64,000 nucleotides of DNA from Chitinophaga tropicalis (GCF_009758205.1 NZ_WRXN01000003.1:62001-126000); one strand, 5' to 3'. Counted from the first letter of the stretch, positions 27,955 through 36,499 are shown. Translations and numbers: made by a program. Notes: generated by a model from the letters alone, not told the origin.

Positions 27955-27982
27955 AAAGGCAGTAATTTTAATTACTGCCTTT
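27955..27982. terminator. Bidirectional terminator between convergent genes
   Basis: A perfect 12-bp stem AAAGGCAGTAAT/ATTACTGCCTTT with loop TTTA lies between the SDR stop codon and the NTF2-like gene's stop codon. Confidence 0.9.
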
Positions 27983-27985
27983 ATT

Positions 27986-28741
27986 TTATTTAACTGCAAC
28001 TAACTCTTCCGCAACAGCTCCAAATTCTCTGACCGTCAGTTTTTCTCCCTGGGTGAATTCAAAAGTCAGATCGCGGGTTTTATCGAAGAAGAGGTTTTCT
28101 TTTTCAGGGTATATGTCGAATTTCTTTTCGCCGATCTTAAGGATGAGATGGTGGGCCTCTACCTGTACTTCAACATTCCCGATCTGTGTGCCTTTATACT
28201 TGCCTGCATATTTTGCTAAAGCTTTATCTGATAAAGCGATCTCCTTCCTCTTATTTTTATAAGGAGCCGGGCCATGATCATAGCTTAATACCCTTTTCAT
28301 TTTCCATACACCATCGGTTAACAGCCAGAGGTGCGTGAATTTAGCCAGGCCATCCAGCCGCTCCGGTTTCCCGGTTTCCAGGATATAAAATACGTGCTCG
28401 CCGGAAAGTATGGCGCCATAGATCACGCCGTCTTTCTTCATAGGGAATACTTTATAAGTTCCCTCAACGGGTTCCCTTCTGAGCCTGAAACCCGTGTTGG
28501 AGCAGATGTTTTTGCTGAATGTATGCACCAGGGCGGGCAGGCCCAGGGTAACACCTCCTTTGTCATGGTAGAACTCCACATCTTCTGTGAAGAAAGAACC
28601 CATTTTGGTTGTGTCACAGTGATTATAAGAGTCCCAGAAAAGACTATCAAGACGGGTGATAGTGGCAGATAGCTCCTGGTCGGTCTGTGCAAATGAGAAA
28701 TTGCAGATGGCCAGAAATATGAGTGTCAGATACGTTTTCAT
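27986..28741 (-). CDS. Exported NTF2-like (DUF4440-type) protein with extra C-terminal domain
   Basis: The 251-residue product has a signal peptide (LTLIFLAICNFSFAQ). An NTF2-like domain at about residues 25-140 begins LDSLFWDSYNHCDTTKMGSFFTEDVEFYHDKGG and ends at a LWLLTDGVWKMKRVLSYDHG strand. A C-terminal domain of about 80 residues (ALAKYAGKYKGTQIGNVEVQVEAHHLILKIG) looks like the lipocalin-like/DUF3471-type tail seen in Bacteroidota hydrolases. NTF2-like domains can bind ligands or catalyse simple reactions; no catalytic set is clear. It appears monocistronic. Confidence 0.75.
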   Translation of the reverse strand: MKTYLTLIFLAICNFSFAQTDQELSATITRLDSLFWDSYNHCDTTKMGSFFTEDVEFYHDKGGVTLGLPALVHTFSKNICSNTGFRLRREPVEGTYKVFPMKKDGVIYGAILSGEHVFYILETGKPERLDGLAKFTHLWLLTDGVWKMKRVLSYDHGPAPYKNKRKEIALSDKALAKYAGKYKGTQIGNVEVQVEAHHLILKIGEKKFDIYPEKENLFFDKTRDLTFEFTQGEKLTVREFGAVAEELVAVK

Positions 28742-29099
28742 TGTGCGGGATTTAAGTATACCGCAATGATAGTATAAAGCATGGTATTATGCAAAACATA
28801 CTACTGTGTAATGTATGAATTGTATTATGAGTGGTTGTAAATAAGGATGAGTGGTTTTTGTAGTTACAGGGTTTATCATTTCCGCCTGTTTCAGGTTGCA
28901 CGTGATCTGTTTTCCTATCCGGGTTTAATGAAACTACCCCATCGTAGATCAGGTCAGGGATGAAGGAGGCTTTTATATTCTGCATTTTTACAGCGGGTTT
29001 GTTTTTGCTGTAGTATAGTGTTTTATAGAAAGAGAGTAGGCGTAGGGGTTATAAATCTGAACTTGTGCCTTATGGCACAAGTTCTTTTATCCTTTGGGA
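28742..29099. other. Intergenic region of 358 bp
   Basis: It holds the stem-loop at 29059-29088 and a minus-strand open frame at 28752-28985 whose product is low in structure-forming residues and matches no family I recognise. I do not call it a gene. Confidence 0.5.
29059..29088. terminator. Perfect stem-loop
   Basis: An 11-bp perfect stem GAACTTGTGCC/GGCACAAGTTC with loop TTAT is followed on the plus strand by TTTTAT. It lies just past the 3' end of the minus-strand 76-aa gene and probably terminates it. Confidence 0.75.
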
Positions 29100-29330
29100 T
29101 CATTGTTCATTATCGGGTATTACAGCAACCCATATATCCTCTTCTTCGGAAAACTGGACAATGCCTTTTCCTGATACTCCTGCATCATTATCCAGCACTA
29201 ATTCCTTCCCGGGCTCAAGCATAATACGCTGTGTTTTCAGATCGAACAGTGTTCGCCTCAGGTTTAATCTTACACGGCCGAGTTTATCAACATTTTGAAA
29301 ATCGGCATAAATTGTCTCTGATATCCTCAT
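29100..29330 (-). CDS. Small conserved-looking protein of unknown function
   Basis: The 76-residue product begins MRISETIYADFQNVDKLGRVRL and is a plausible small all-beta protein with alternating hydrophobics (RVRLNLRRTLFDL, GIVQFSEEEDIWVAVI). No signal peptide or membrane helix is visible. It sits in front of a strong stem-loop and codes with a composition like its neighbours, which supports it being real. No family was recognised. Confidence 0.55.
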   Translation of the reverse strand: MRISETIYADFQNVDKLGRVRLNLRRTLFDLKTQRIMLEPGKELVLDNDAGVSGKGIVQFSEEEDIWVAVIPDNEQ

Positions 29331-29528
29331 AATCTAAACGGGTTAGGTGAACAGTTATGCTTCTATCCCAATATAAGAAATTATTGCCTAAAATACCAGT
29401 GGCTGCAATGAGGCTTGCAGCCTGTGTAAGGCTTGTCAGATGAGCCAGGTAGTATATGTTGTGAAGTAATTTTTTATAATAGTGAAATTTGTTTAATGCC
29501 TTAATGTGTTAATCTTAAATTAACCTGA

Positions 29529-30176
29529 TCACATAGATAATAGTATGGCTACAAAGTGGCAAATGGCTGCAGCAAGAACAATACTGTGCCATACAGCATG
29601 AGTATAAGTATATTTATCACGAATGTAGAAGTAAACGCCAAAGGAATACAGCACACCTCCCGCAATCAGCATTACCAGGACAGCAACAGGTAGCTCAGTA
29701 AAGAACCGCTTACCACCTACAAACAGCATCCATCCCATCACTAAATAAATGGCAGTGGAAACAGCATTGTACCTGCCGGTGAAAAATGTTTTGAATACCG
29801 TTCCAGCCAGTGTCAGTCCCCATAATACAGCCAGCAGGCTGATACCAAAGGCATCATTCATGTATACCAGGAGAAAAGGAGTATAGGTACCGGCAATGAG
29901 GAAATATATGCTGATGTGATCGAGGATCTCGAACAGCCGTTTGATCTGCATGTCCTGCGACAGGTGATATACTGTTGAACATGTGAAAAGGAGCAGGAAA
30001 CAGAAGCTGTAAATAGCGGCTCCTACTATACCGGGAATATTGTTGTGGGTGGCGGCAATACCTGTCAGCATCGGTAGGGCGCTGATGCCGAAAATGATAC
30101 CAGCCGCATGGATAATCCCGTTTACCAGCTCCTGTTTACGGGAGTAATGGGCTGTGGGTTGGATCAATGTTGGCAT
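29529..30176 (-). CDS. Hemolysin III/PAQR family membrane protein
   Basis: The 215-residue product has seven hydrophobic helices and the HlyIII/YqfA signature: QELVNGIIHAAGIIFGISALP near the N-terminus, STVYHLSQDMQIKRLFEILDHISIYFLIAGTYTPFLL in the middle, and HAVWHSIVLAAAICHFVAI at the C-terminus. These conserved Ser, His and Asp positions form the presumed metal site of the PAQR superfamily. Despite the name, few members are known to be haemolytic. The ATG at 30176 (MPTLIQPTAHYSRKQE) gives the family's normal start; an in-frame upstream start at 30206 adds ten residues. Confidence 0.92.
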   Translation of the reverse strand: MPTLIQPTAHYSRKQELVNGIIHAAGIIFGISALPMLTGIAATHNNIPGIVGAAIYSFCFLLLFTCSTVYHLSQDMQIKRLFEILDHISIYFLIAGTYTPFLLVYMNDAFGISLLAVLWGLTLAGTVFKTFFTGRYNAVSTAIYLVMGWMLFVGGKRFFTELPVAVLVMLIAGGVLYSFGVYFYIRDKYTYTHAVWHSIVLAAAICHFVAILLSM

Positions 30177-30244
30177 AAGTATGTTTTTGTACAAAATTAG
30201 GTACAAATACCCCGTTGGCGTGATAGAATTTATCTATAAAGGCA

Positions 30245-30553
30245 TTATTGTATCAGGTCGAGAGAGAACAGGATGGTTGTAATGAATAATAATGAAAGTC
30301 CCCCGAGGAAGATGAAGTCTGCAATACGTTCCAGCAGTTCGCTTTTCTTATTGCTGCTGGTACTGCGAATAGAAAGAAAAGAGAGGATACAGCTTGCCAT
30401 AAACAGTATAATGGCAATGACCGTGATCTCATCTATTATTGTGTTCCGGGATTTATCAAGGAGTTTCAGGGAAGTGAGAACAATGAAGCATATTCCAAGA
30501 AGGTTGGAAGATGCGTTGAGGATGTGAGGTGATTTTTCATTCTGCTGTTTCAC
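30245..30553 (-). CDS. Small three-helix membrane protein
   Basis: The 102-residue product has hydrophobic segments NLLGICFIVLTSLKLL, ITVIAIILFMASCILSFLSI and IFLGGLSLLFITTILFSL. A polar stretch (RSTSSNKKSELLERIAD) separates the last two. It resembles widely distributed small bacterial membrane proteins without known function. It ends 69 bp before the HlyIII gene on the same strand and may share its transcript. Confidence 0.6.
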   Translation of the reverse strand: MKQQNEKSPHILNASSNLLGICFIVLTSLKLLDKSRNTIIDEITVIAIILFMASCILSFLSIRSTSSNKKSELLERIADFIFLGGLSLLFITTILFSLDLIQ

Positions 30554-30628
30554 GTGGTTTTGACTTTAATATAAGAGGGATGTAAAAAACGGAAATGTAT
30601 AACTTATGTTAAAATGATAATTAATTCC

Positions 30629-31597
30629 CTAACTCAAACTTTTGTATTGTTTGGGCGTAACAGAAAAGTGTCTTTTGAAGGCCTGTATGAAATTGGTGGC
30701 ATTGGAATAACCTATTTCCATAGCTACTTCATTCACATTCATACCGGTTTCTTTCAACAGCTGCATAGCATGCATCATTCTTTTCCGTTGCAGCAATTCA
30801 TATAATGTAGTGTTATAACGTTGTTTAAGCCCCAGTTTCAGCTGATGTTCCGACACAGGAAATTCCTTTACGGCATCTGCAAGGGAGTGGATGGTAAGGA
30901 AATGCCGGTCAATATACCTGTATACTTCTTCCAGTGTTTTGCCGGGAAGGGTAACAGATCTTCGGGAAGTGATGCCTGTATATTGGGATAGCTGCAATGC
31001 AATGATCTCAGATATCTTACTGTTGATGAACATCTCTGAAAGATTATCCGCTATGGGTGAATGCAACAGGCTATACAAGGCCATGTTCAATGCAGGGCCG
31101 GTGGGCATAGGTCTGTCAGACAATGCAAAGGTAGCACCTGTGCGGAGGGATTCTTCCAGGCTGCGTAACGGCGCCCCGGCAGATTCCAGGACAGAAAGGA
31201 AGTAATCTGTCTGAAAGGTAATGGCCAGGTATTCAAAATCCGGCTGACGGTTGAAATAGAGATCTGAACGATAGTTCTCAGAGAAGAACATATTGTACTG
31301 TCCCGCGTCCATAGGCTGTTCATTTTTGATGTCGCAGAACTTTGCCAGTGAGTGCCCTTTTCTCTGGAAGTGAAGGCTTATATGCCCTTTGTCACGGACG
31401 TTTGAGATCTTAACGTCCCTGTCAAAATCAGCTTTGAACCGGATAATACCAAAGTTCTTTGAATAAGTATGCTGTACGGAATGCCGGACATGAGGGATCT
31501 CATAGTCACTGTTCTCAAACCTGTTAAGAGAATGATCTGCCGAAAACTTCCTTTCCGCTATTTCCCTGTAGGTGGCTCCGTCAATGATGTAAGGCAT
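30629..31597 (-). CDS. AraC-family transcriptional regulator
   Basis: The 322-residue protein has a C-terminal pair of helix-turn-helices: LEEVYRYIDRHFLTIHSLADAVKEFPVSEHQLKLGLKQRYN, then KRMMHAMQLLKETGMNVNEVAMEIGYSNATNFIQAFKRHFSVTPKQYK, the AraC signature. The N-terminal 200 residues form a probable effector-binding domain with no recognised relatives. The ATG at 31597 (MPYIIDGATYREIAE) is preferred over 31648. It is divergent from the CAT-like gene with about 80 bp between start codons, suggesting it controls that gene. Confidence 0.88.
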   Translation of the reverse strand: MPYIIDGATYREIAERKFSADHSLNRFENSDYEIPHVRHSVQHTYSKNFGIIRFKADFDRDVKISNVRDKGHISLHFQRKGHSLAKFCDIKNEQPMDAGQYNMFFSENYRSDLYFNRQPDFEYLAITFQTDYFLSVLESAGAPLRSLEESLRTGATFALSDRPMPTGPALNMALYSLLHSPIADNLSEMFINSKISEIIALQLSQYTGITSRRSVTLPGKTLEEVYRYIDRHFLTIHSLADAVKEFPVSEHQLKLGLKQRYNTTLYELLQRKRMMHAMQLLKETGMNVNEVAMEIGYSNATNFIQAFKRHFSVTPKQYKSLS

Positions 31598-31678
31598 ACA
31601 ATTCAATATTTTTATTCCAGATCTCAATATCCGTTGAGAAGGCGGCATCCTAAATTTGACATTGTAAAATTACGAAAG

Positions 31679-32305
31679 ATGTATAAGATTTTAGATGTAA
31701 ATGAATGGAACAGGAAGGACCATTTTGAGTTTTTCGGGCAGTTTGATCATCCCTATTTTGATATTTGCTGTCATGTTGATTGTACCGGCGCTTACCAACA
31801 GGCTAAGGACGAGGGCGTAAGTTTCTTCCAGTTATACCTGTATTATTCCCTGCAGGCAGCTAATGAGATCATACCATTCAGGTATCGTATAAAGGATGGA
31901 CAGGTGCTTGTGTATGATAAGGTGAATGCGTCGCCTACTATTAGCCGCGGGGATGGGACCTTTGGTTTTGGATATATCGATTTTCATGAAGACAAGGAGG
32001 CTTTTTTTACTGCTTCTGCTGAAGAGATACAACGTGTACAGAACAGCAGAGGTCTTGTACCTGCTGTATCAGGAGAGAATGTGATACATTATTCTTCATT
32101 GCCCTGGATCAATTTTACAGCTATCAGTCATGCACGGCATTCGCTGTTCCGGGACAGTATCCCGAAGATATCTTTCGGTAAGGTGGCGGAAGAAAAGGGA
32201 AGGATGCTGATGCCTCTTTCAGTCAGTGTGCATCATGGGTTGATGGATGGCTATCATGTAAGCCAGTATATAGATCGTTTCGGGGAATTGTTAAATCAGG
32301 TATAA
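31679..32305 (+). CDS. Chloramphenicol acetyltransferase (CAT)-like protein
   Basis: The 208-residue product matches the type-A CAT family along its length: FEFFGQFDHPYFDICCHVD, VSFFQLYLYYSLQAANEIIPFRYRI, and SLPWINFTAISHAR. The active-site HHGLMDGYHV (residues 185-194) contains the HHxxxDG motif. CATs are cytoplasmic trimers that transfer acetyl from acetyl-CoA to chloramphenicol, but many Bacteroidota chromosomal members have unproven substrates. The ATG at 31679 gives the usual family length; the open frame extends further upstream into the AraC gene region without family match. The divergent AraC regulator is its likely controller. Confidence 0.88.
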   Translation: MYKILDVNEWNRKDHFEFFGQFDHPYFDICCHVDCTGAYQQAKDEGVSFFQLYLYYSLQAANEIIPFRYRIKDGQVLVYDKVNASPTISRGDGTFGFGYIDFHEDKEAFFTASAEEIQRVQNSRGLVPAVSGENVIHYSSLPWINFTAISHARHSLFRDSIPKISFGKVAEEKGRMLMPLSVSVHHGLMDGYHVSQYIDRFGELLNQV

Positions 32306-32334
32306 ATACCTGGATGTTGATTTTGGGGATTCTG

Positions 32335-32342
32335 TACATTTG
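32335..32342 (+). promoter_or_regulatory. Candidate Bacteroidota -7 element
   Basis: TACATTTG matches TAnnTTTG exactly, 56 bp before the start codon of the next gene. Confidence 0.3.
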
Positions 32343-32398
32343 TAATCAGCAACTGTCTGAGAAAGTTATTATTTGTATATACCCCAAAAAAAACAGAA

Positions 32399-33151
32399 AT
32401 GAAAAACACCACACTCCGCAGGTGGCAGCTGCTGCCTGTCCTTTTCAGCTTACTGCTCAGCACTGGCGTCAGTATGGCGGCTGACCGTGAAATAGGCGGA
32501 TATGTAGACCGTGCAGAAGACCGCTTTGTACGTAATGTATGGAACTTCATCAAAAACTTCCAGGGCTGGCAGAATATTGGTTCCCACCGTTACCAGGAAG
32601 TACAATATTACTGGGCAGAGCCTTTTGAGTTTAATACCAGTCACCAGTACTTCGTAGATAAAATGGACCTGGCATATGTTGCGGCGCATGGGTCTGCTTA
32701 TTATGTTCAGACAAATCAAAGCACCGGCACCGGGGTGGATCTCCGTGACTGCCCGGCTTACGGCGATCTTGCAACCGGTGGCGATCTTGAGTTCATGATC
32801 ATAGAATCCTGTTCCACTGTGGCTTCTGCACCGGAAGTGGCAGACTGGTGGACCCCGTGGACATCCATCTTCCAGGGATTGCATCAGCTGGCGGGATTCC
32901 GTACACTCAGTTATTCCGATAATGGTATTCCTAACCGTTATGCCAATAAATTAAAGGCAAATGGCGGTGTATGGCAGTCCTGGTTCAGTGCTGTAGACGG
33001 CGAGCGTACTTATTCAGGAGGTACTTATTCGGAATATCCCGGTTTTGCCAGTGCCATTATTTATACCACTACAGAGAATGACAGGTTAGGCAGTTATGCC
33101 GCTGATCCGGCCGGAGGTTCTGCTAACATGAAAACATGGTGGCAGTACTGA
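32399..33151 (+). CDS. Secreted caspase-like-fold candidate (resembles DUF6345)
   Basis: The 250-residue product has a signal peptide (LLPVLFSLLLSTGVSMAA). Two diagnostic blocks are present: a hydrophobic strand ending in His-Gly (MDLAYVAAHGSAYY, His97) and a second ending in Ser-Cys (LEFMIIESCSTV, Cys138). A hydrophobic strand followed by HG and another followed by SC or AC is the catalytic layout of clan CD cysteine peptidases (caspases, gingipains, clostripain). The fold assignment is an inference; I believe it matches DUF6345, whose members show the same two blocks. Substrate unknown. The lipoprotein gene starts 36 bp downstream and is probably co-transcribed. Confidence 0.65.
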   Translation: MKNTTLRRWQLLPVLFSLLLSTGVSMAADREIGGYVDRAEDRFVRNVWNFIKNFQGWQNIGSHRYQEVQYYWAEPFEFNTSHQYFVDKMDLAYVAAHGSAYYVQTNQSTGTGVDLRDCPAYGDLATGGDLEFMIIESCSTVASAPEVADWWTPWTSIFQGLHQLAGFRTLSYSDNGIPNRYANKLKANGGVWQSWFSAVDGERTYSGGTYSEYPGFASAIIYTTTENDRLGSYAADPAGGSANMKTWWQY

Positions 33152-33187
33152 GCCGTTTTATTTCATCATCCCCAAAAGATTTTCGCA

Positions 33188-34168
33188 ATGCAGATAAAAT
33201 ATCTTCTTATAGCCGGACTATTTACTATTTCCGCCTGTAAGTGCAAGCATACACAAACCACCGGTACTGAACAGGAACAACCGGTGTACGTTTACCAGTT
33301 TGAGAAAACAGCTCCGCTCACAGCCGATAATACCAAAAAGCTGATCAGCGACTTCCTGGGCGAACAGAAAACTACTGATCTTACTGTTTCTGCCGATGAA
33401 AATATTGCATATTTCGTTTCCGCAGAAGATGTGAACACTACCCTGGAGCAGGACCTGAATAACGGCAATTTTGCTTTCAGTAAGCTGAATAAAGCTTATC
33501 TGGGTGATCTTAAACCACAACTGCCCTCTGAAAACGATGCGGTGAAGATAAGTGAGGATTACCTGCGTGGAAAGGGCCTGTTCCCGAAAAACCGGAGGGA
33601 GCTGGTGCTGGTGCATAAAGGTGGTGTACGGGCCCAGGCAGTAGGAGGGCCGGTTATTGATAAAATGATCACGCTGACCTATGGCCGTGTTGTAGATAGT
33701 ATGCAGGTAATAGGCGCCGGTTCAAAGATCATCGTGAATATTGGTGATAAAGGAGAGGTAGTAGGAGTAACACGCAGATGGAGAGAACTGAACACCGGTG
33801 AAAAACGTACTGTGAGACAGGAAGAGACGATCTCCCGTGAAGAAGCGGAAGCGCAGGCTAAACGGCAGATACTACAGGAGTTTGGGCAACAGGCTACTTA
33901 TGAAGTGAAGAGCGTAATGAAGTCCTATTACGATAACAATGGCAGTTATCTTCAGCCTGTTTATGCTTTTGAGACAGTGATCAACCTGAACAGCCGTGAA
34001 AAGGGAATACAGCCTATACGTTATCTGTGTGTGATACCGTTGCTGAAGGAATCTCCTGAGCCATTGAACCTGACGAAGCTTGATCCTAAGGCGAAAGAGC
34101 GCCTGAAAGCTATCGATCAGCAGAGTATTGATACTACTGATGTGAGAGACAGGAAAACGAGAGATTGA
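33188..34168 (+). CDS. Lipoprotein of unknown function downstream of the His/Cys protein
   Basis: The 326-residue product has a lipoprotein signal with Cys17 in LFTISACKC. Two segments recall PepSY-like modules: DAVKISEDYLRGKGLFPKNRRELVLVHKGG, and EEAEAQAKRQILQEFGQQATYEVKSVMKSYYDNNGSYLQPVYAFE. The phrase YLQPVYAFE is typical of such domains, which are often inhibitory or propeptide-like. Next to a candidate peptidase it could be a regulator or inhibitor, but this is speculation. A strong terminator follows. Confidence 0.6.
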   Translation: MQIKYLLIAGLFTISACKCKHTQTTGTEQEQPVYVYQFEKTAPLTADNTKKLISDFLGEQKTTDLTVSADENIAYFVSAEDVNTTLEQDLNNGNFAFSKLNKAYLGDLKPQLPSENDAVKISEDYLRGKGLFPKNRRELVLVHKGGVRAQAVGGPVIDKMITLTYGRVVDSMQVIGAGSKIIVNIGDKGEVVGVTRRWRELNTGEKRTVRQEETISREEAEAQAKRQILQEFGQQATYEVKSVMKSYYDNNGSYLQPVYAFETVINLNSREKGIQPIRYLCVIPLLKESPEPLNLTKLDPKAKERLKAIDQQSIDTTDVRDRKTRD

Positions 34169-34184
34169 TTTTTTACGTCATATA

Positions 34185-34226
34185 AAAAGAAACGCTTCTG
34201 TTCATTTGAGCAGAGGCGTTTCTTTT
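34185..34226 (+). terminator. Strong intrinsic terminator
   Basis: A 16-bp stem with one G-U (AAAAGAAACGCTTCTG and CAGAGGCGTTTCTTTT) encloses a 10-nt loop, 17 bp after the lipoprotein stop codon. It separates the upstream genes from the eCIS cluster. Confidence 0.92.
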
Positions 34227-34665
34227 AGAAAAACATAATAAAAGGTATTTATATATCTACACTTTTTACGTTGCAATTGATTGCGTATTTCTACGGATTA
34301 TTTCATTTGCTGTTTCAAAAATTTTTTTATTCCGAATTATTACCTAGTTTTACTGTCCTGTAGTAAGTGAGTAAATTAGTGTTTGAAGAACTCCAAATTG
34401 AAGAACTAATTAAAAACAATTACCCCGAAACAATTCAACAGTAAAGACGAGTCATTTAATTTGATGTGGTAGATCACCGCAACTTGCAACTTTATGGTTG
34501 TAATATCCTATCAGTCCGTAAACAGTATGCTACCATGTACTGTGTTAAAGACATATGTGTGAATCCCCCGTCAAACCCCAAACAGAAGCCGGTACATAAC
34601 TACACTTGCCGCTGGTACATTCCAGTGGTGTGAATTTTACATCACAAAAATAAAATCATTGGTCA
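34227..34665. other. Leader region of the eCIS cluster
   Basis: This 439-bp AT-rich stretch holds no gene. It has two GAAGAACT repeats (34385-34392 and 34400-34407, 15 bp apart) and the palindrome at 34629-34646. I found no exact TAnnTTTG; the closest is TTAATTTGATG near 34458. The promoter of the cluster should be here. Confidence 0.5.
34629..34646. promoter_or_regulatory. TGTGA-N8-TCACA palindrome before the first eCIS gene
   Basis: Perfect arms TGTGA (34629-34633) and TCACA (34642-34646) flank 8 bp, ending 19 bp before the first eCIS start codon. The arms equal the CRP consensus, but the spacer is 8 rather than 6. It could bind a Crp/Fnr-type or other dimeric regulator. Confidence 0.4.
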
Positions 34666-35280
34666 ATGATTTTCACTGCTCTTAAGCTATTAAAAGATCA
34701 GCTGGATAATTATATACAGTCATTCAATCCTAAAGGAAACGATCCGGAACCTCACGTGGTACTGGATAATGTAGCTACCCTTGAAACACCGGACAGGCCG
34801 CCGGGTGCGGAGGAGAGAATTATTCTCAGCCTGGTGAATATTGAAGAAGAAGCTGCGCTTAAGAATACAGCGCATTTCTACCGGAATACACAAGGGGTTA
34901 CTTATCAGAACCCACCGGTTTATCTTAATCTCTATATGCTGGTCTCCGCAAATTATAAGGACTATGAGGCATCGCTGTCAAGATTGTCGCAGGTGATACA
35001 GTTCTTCCAGGGTAAGAGCAGTTTTACGATCAATAATTCCCCGAATGAAACGTTGTCTGCATCCTCGCAGGACCTTGATGATCTTCAGTTGCACCTGGAA
35101 TTATTCTCTATGTCTTTCGAACAGCTGAACCACTTATGGGGTGCGCTTGGAGGCAAACAGATGCCCAGCGCTTTATATAAGATCAGGCTGGTGAAGATCA
35201 CGGAGAACAGGACAACAGGCCTCGGTACCATTATCGAAGAGATCCAGTCCCGCGACACTATCGCTTTCCAAAAATCATAA
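34666..35280 (+). CDS. eCIS cap/terminator-type protein (DUF4255, Pvc16-like)
   Basis: The 204-residue protein matches the N-terminal DUF4255/Pvc16 domain: MIFTALKLLKDQLDNYIQSF, ERIILSLVNIEEEAALKN, NPPVYLNLYMLVSANYKDYEASLSRLSQVIQFFQ, and YKIRLVKITENRT. In the Afp and PVC systems the equivalent (Afp16/Pvc16) caps the tail and terminates tube/sheath growth. Here it is the first gene of the cluster, whereas in Afp/PVC it is the last. It is 2 bp from the next gene, so translation is probably coupled. Confidence 0.9.
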   Translation: MIFTALKLLKDQLDNYIQSFNPKGNDPEPHVVLDNVATLETPDRPPGAEERIILSLVNIEEEAALKNTAHFYRNTQGVTYQNPPVYLNLYMLVSANYKDYEASLSRLSQVIQFFQGKSSFTINNSPNETLSASSQDLDDLQLHLELFSMSFEQLNHLWGALGGKQMPSALYKIRLVKITENRTTGLGTIIEEIQSRDTIAFQKS

Positions 35281-35282
35281 GC

Positions 35283-36488
35283 ATGGCTTTTCAGATCACA
35301 TACAGGCGACTGGCGGCGGTGAATATCCTGCACAGCTTTTACCTCGACGAAGAAGGCAAGGTATTTTATGGCCTGCCTGCTGCGGCACAGGAAGAGCGGC
35401 TGGGAGAGCTGATGATGGATAACAGGTACAGGCTGATAGATGACCTGGTTATAACGCCAGTTGCATCTACTGAAAAGATCATGAAGGGGCAGAAGATCGT
35501 GTTCAGGCAAACACCGCTTGGTATTATACTGGGTGTAGCCACGGGGAGTGATCTTCAACCCACTGTTCCGCTTAATGCGCAGCTCAGGTTGCAGTTCATT
35601 ATCCGGTTGAAACAATCATCGTTGATATCCCGTAGTAATCTCAGGGTGAACCCTGTTACCCCGGCCTGTTATTATTTTACGAATGACAGCCTGGTAGCAG
35701 GAAAGACATTTCCTTCCCTTTCTGCTCCTATACAGGACTTTGCGAACGGCAGGATATATGAAATGGGAGAGACCGCGGTAGTTGGCGGTACCACATCGCA
35801 GGCTATCAGCCGTACCAGCAGTGCAGCTACGGGATGGGCGGCGACAGACGATTTTCATTGTATCAGTGAATATGACCGTATACTGTTGCCCCGTAAGTTC
35901 AGGTACAGGTTTGAACCTGCGGATATAGTGAAAGCTTCTTTCAGTCTGCAGAAAGCGGGAGATGAGATAAAGGCCCTGTTGTTCGAGAAGCCGGTGCCCA
36001 TGAAAGAAGTTACACTGAACTTCGCTGCTGTTCCCAATGGATTATATACGCTGGTAATTACCGGCACTAACGGATATACGCGCACATATACAGTTAATAT
36101 ACAGGACGACCTTTACCAGGCGGATGCCTGGGGAGTACTTGACCTGGTGATGAATACCGCTGATGCGGGTTTTCAGCTTACTGACGCAAATGGTACGCTG
36201 GTAGCGGCGGCGCCTGTATTTGAGCTGCGTTTTGCAAACCGGTCCACCTACTGGAAATATTACCTGCAGAAAAGTGATCCTGCTGCTGAAGCTGACTGGG
36301 ACATTGTAACGCCTGCACCTCCGGGCATGAAGAAGGTGATTATCAGCAAACAGCCTTATCCGCTGATGAAGGCTTACCGCAAGGTGAGCTATGGTACCAT
36401 TCCGCTTCCTAATCCTGACGGAGAGAATCTCAGCCGCCAGGGGGACCTGATATGTTCAGAAATTATGCTTCCTAAAATGAAACTATAA
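35283..36488 (+). CDS. Unknown 401-aa protein of the eCIS cluster
   Basis: The product begins without a signal peptide (ITYRRLAAVNILHSFYLDEEG) and is mostly beta-strand. The N-terminal domain contains RQTPLGIILGVATG, and a mid-region contains an Ig-like pattern, GLYTLVITGTNGYTRTYTV. The C-terminal section begins FELRFANRSTYWKYYLQ and contains MKKVIISKQPYPLM. I recognise no named domain. It sits between the cap-type gene and the sheath, with 2 and 11 bp gaps, so it is very likely structural and may bind the cap or the sheath end. An adaptor or collar role is only a guess. Confidence 0.75.
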   Translation: MAFQITYRRLAAVNILHSFYLDEEGKVFYGLPAAAQEERLGELMMDNRYRLIDDLVITPVASTEKIMKGQKIVFRQTPLGIILGVATGSDLQPTVPLNAQLRLQFIIRLKQSSLISRSNLRVNPVTPACYYFTNDSLVAGKTFPSLSAPIQDFANGRIYEMGETAVVGGTTSQAISRTSSAATGWAATDDFHCISEYDRILLPRKFRYRFEPADIVKASFSLQKAGDEIKALLFEKPVPMKEVTLNFAAVPNGLYTLVITGTNGYTRTYTVNIQDDLYQADAWGVLDLVMNTADAGFQLTDANGTLVAAAPVFELRFANRSTYWKYYLQKSDPAAEADWDIVTPAPPGMKKVIISKQPYPLMKAYRKVSYGTIPLPNPDGENLSRQGDLICSEIMLPKMKL

Positions 36489-36499
36489 ATTGATCGACT

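Noticed and set aside
28752..28985. Minus-strand open frame of 77 codons
   Set aside because: The product is low in structural pattern, has a poor start region and matches no family; it may be chance.
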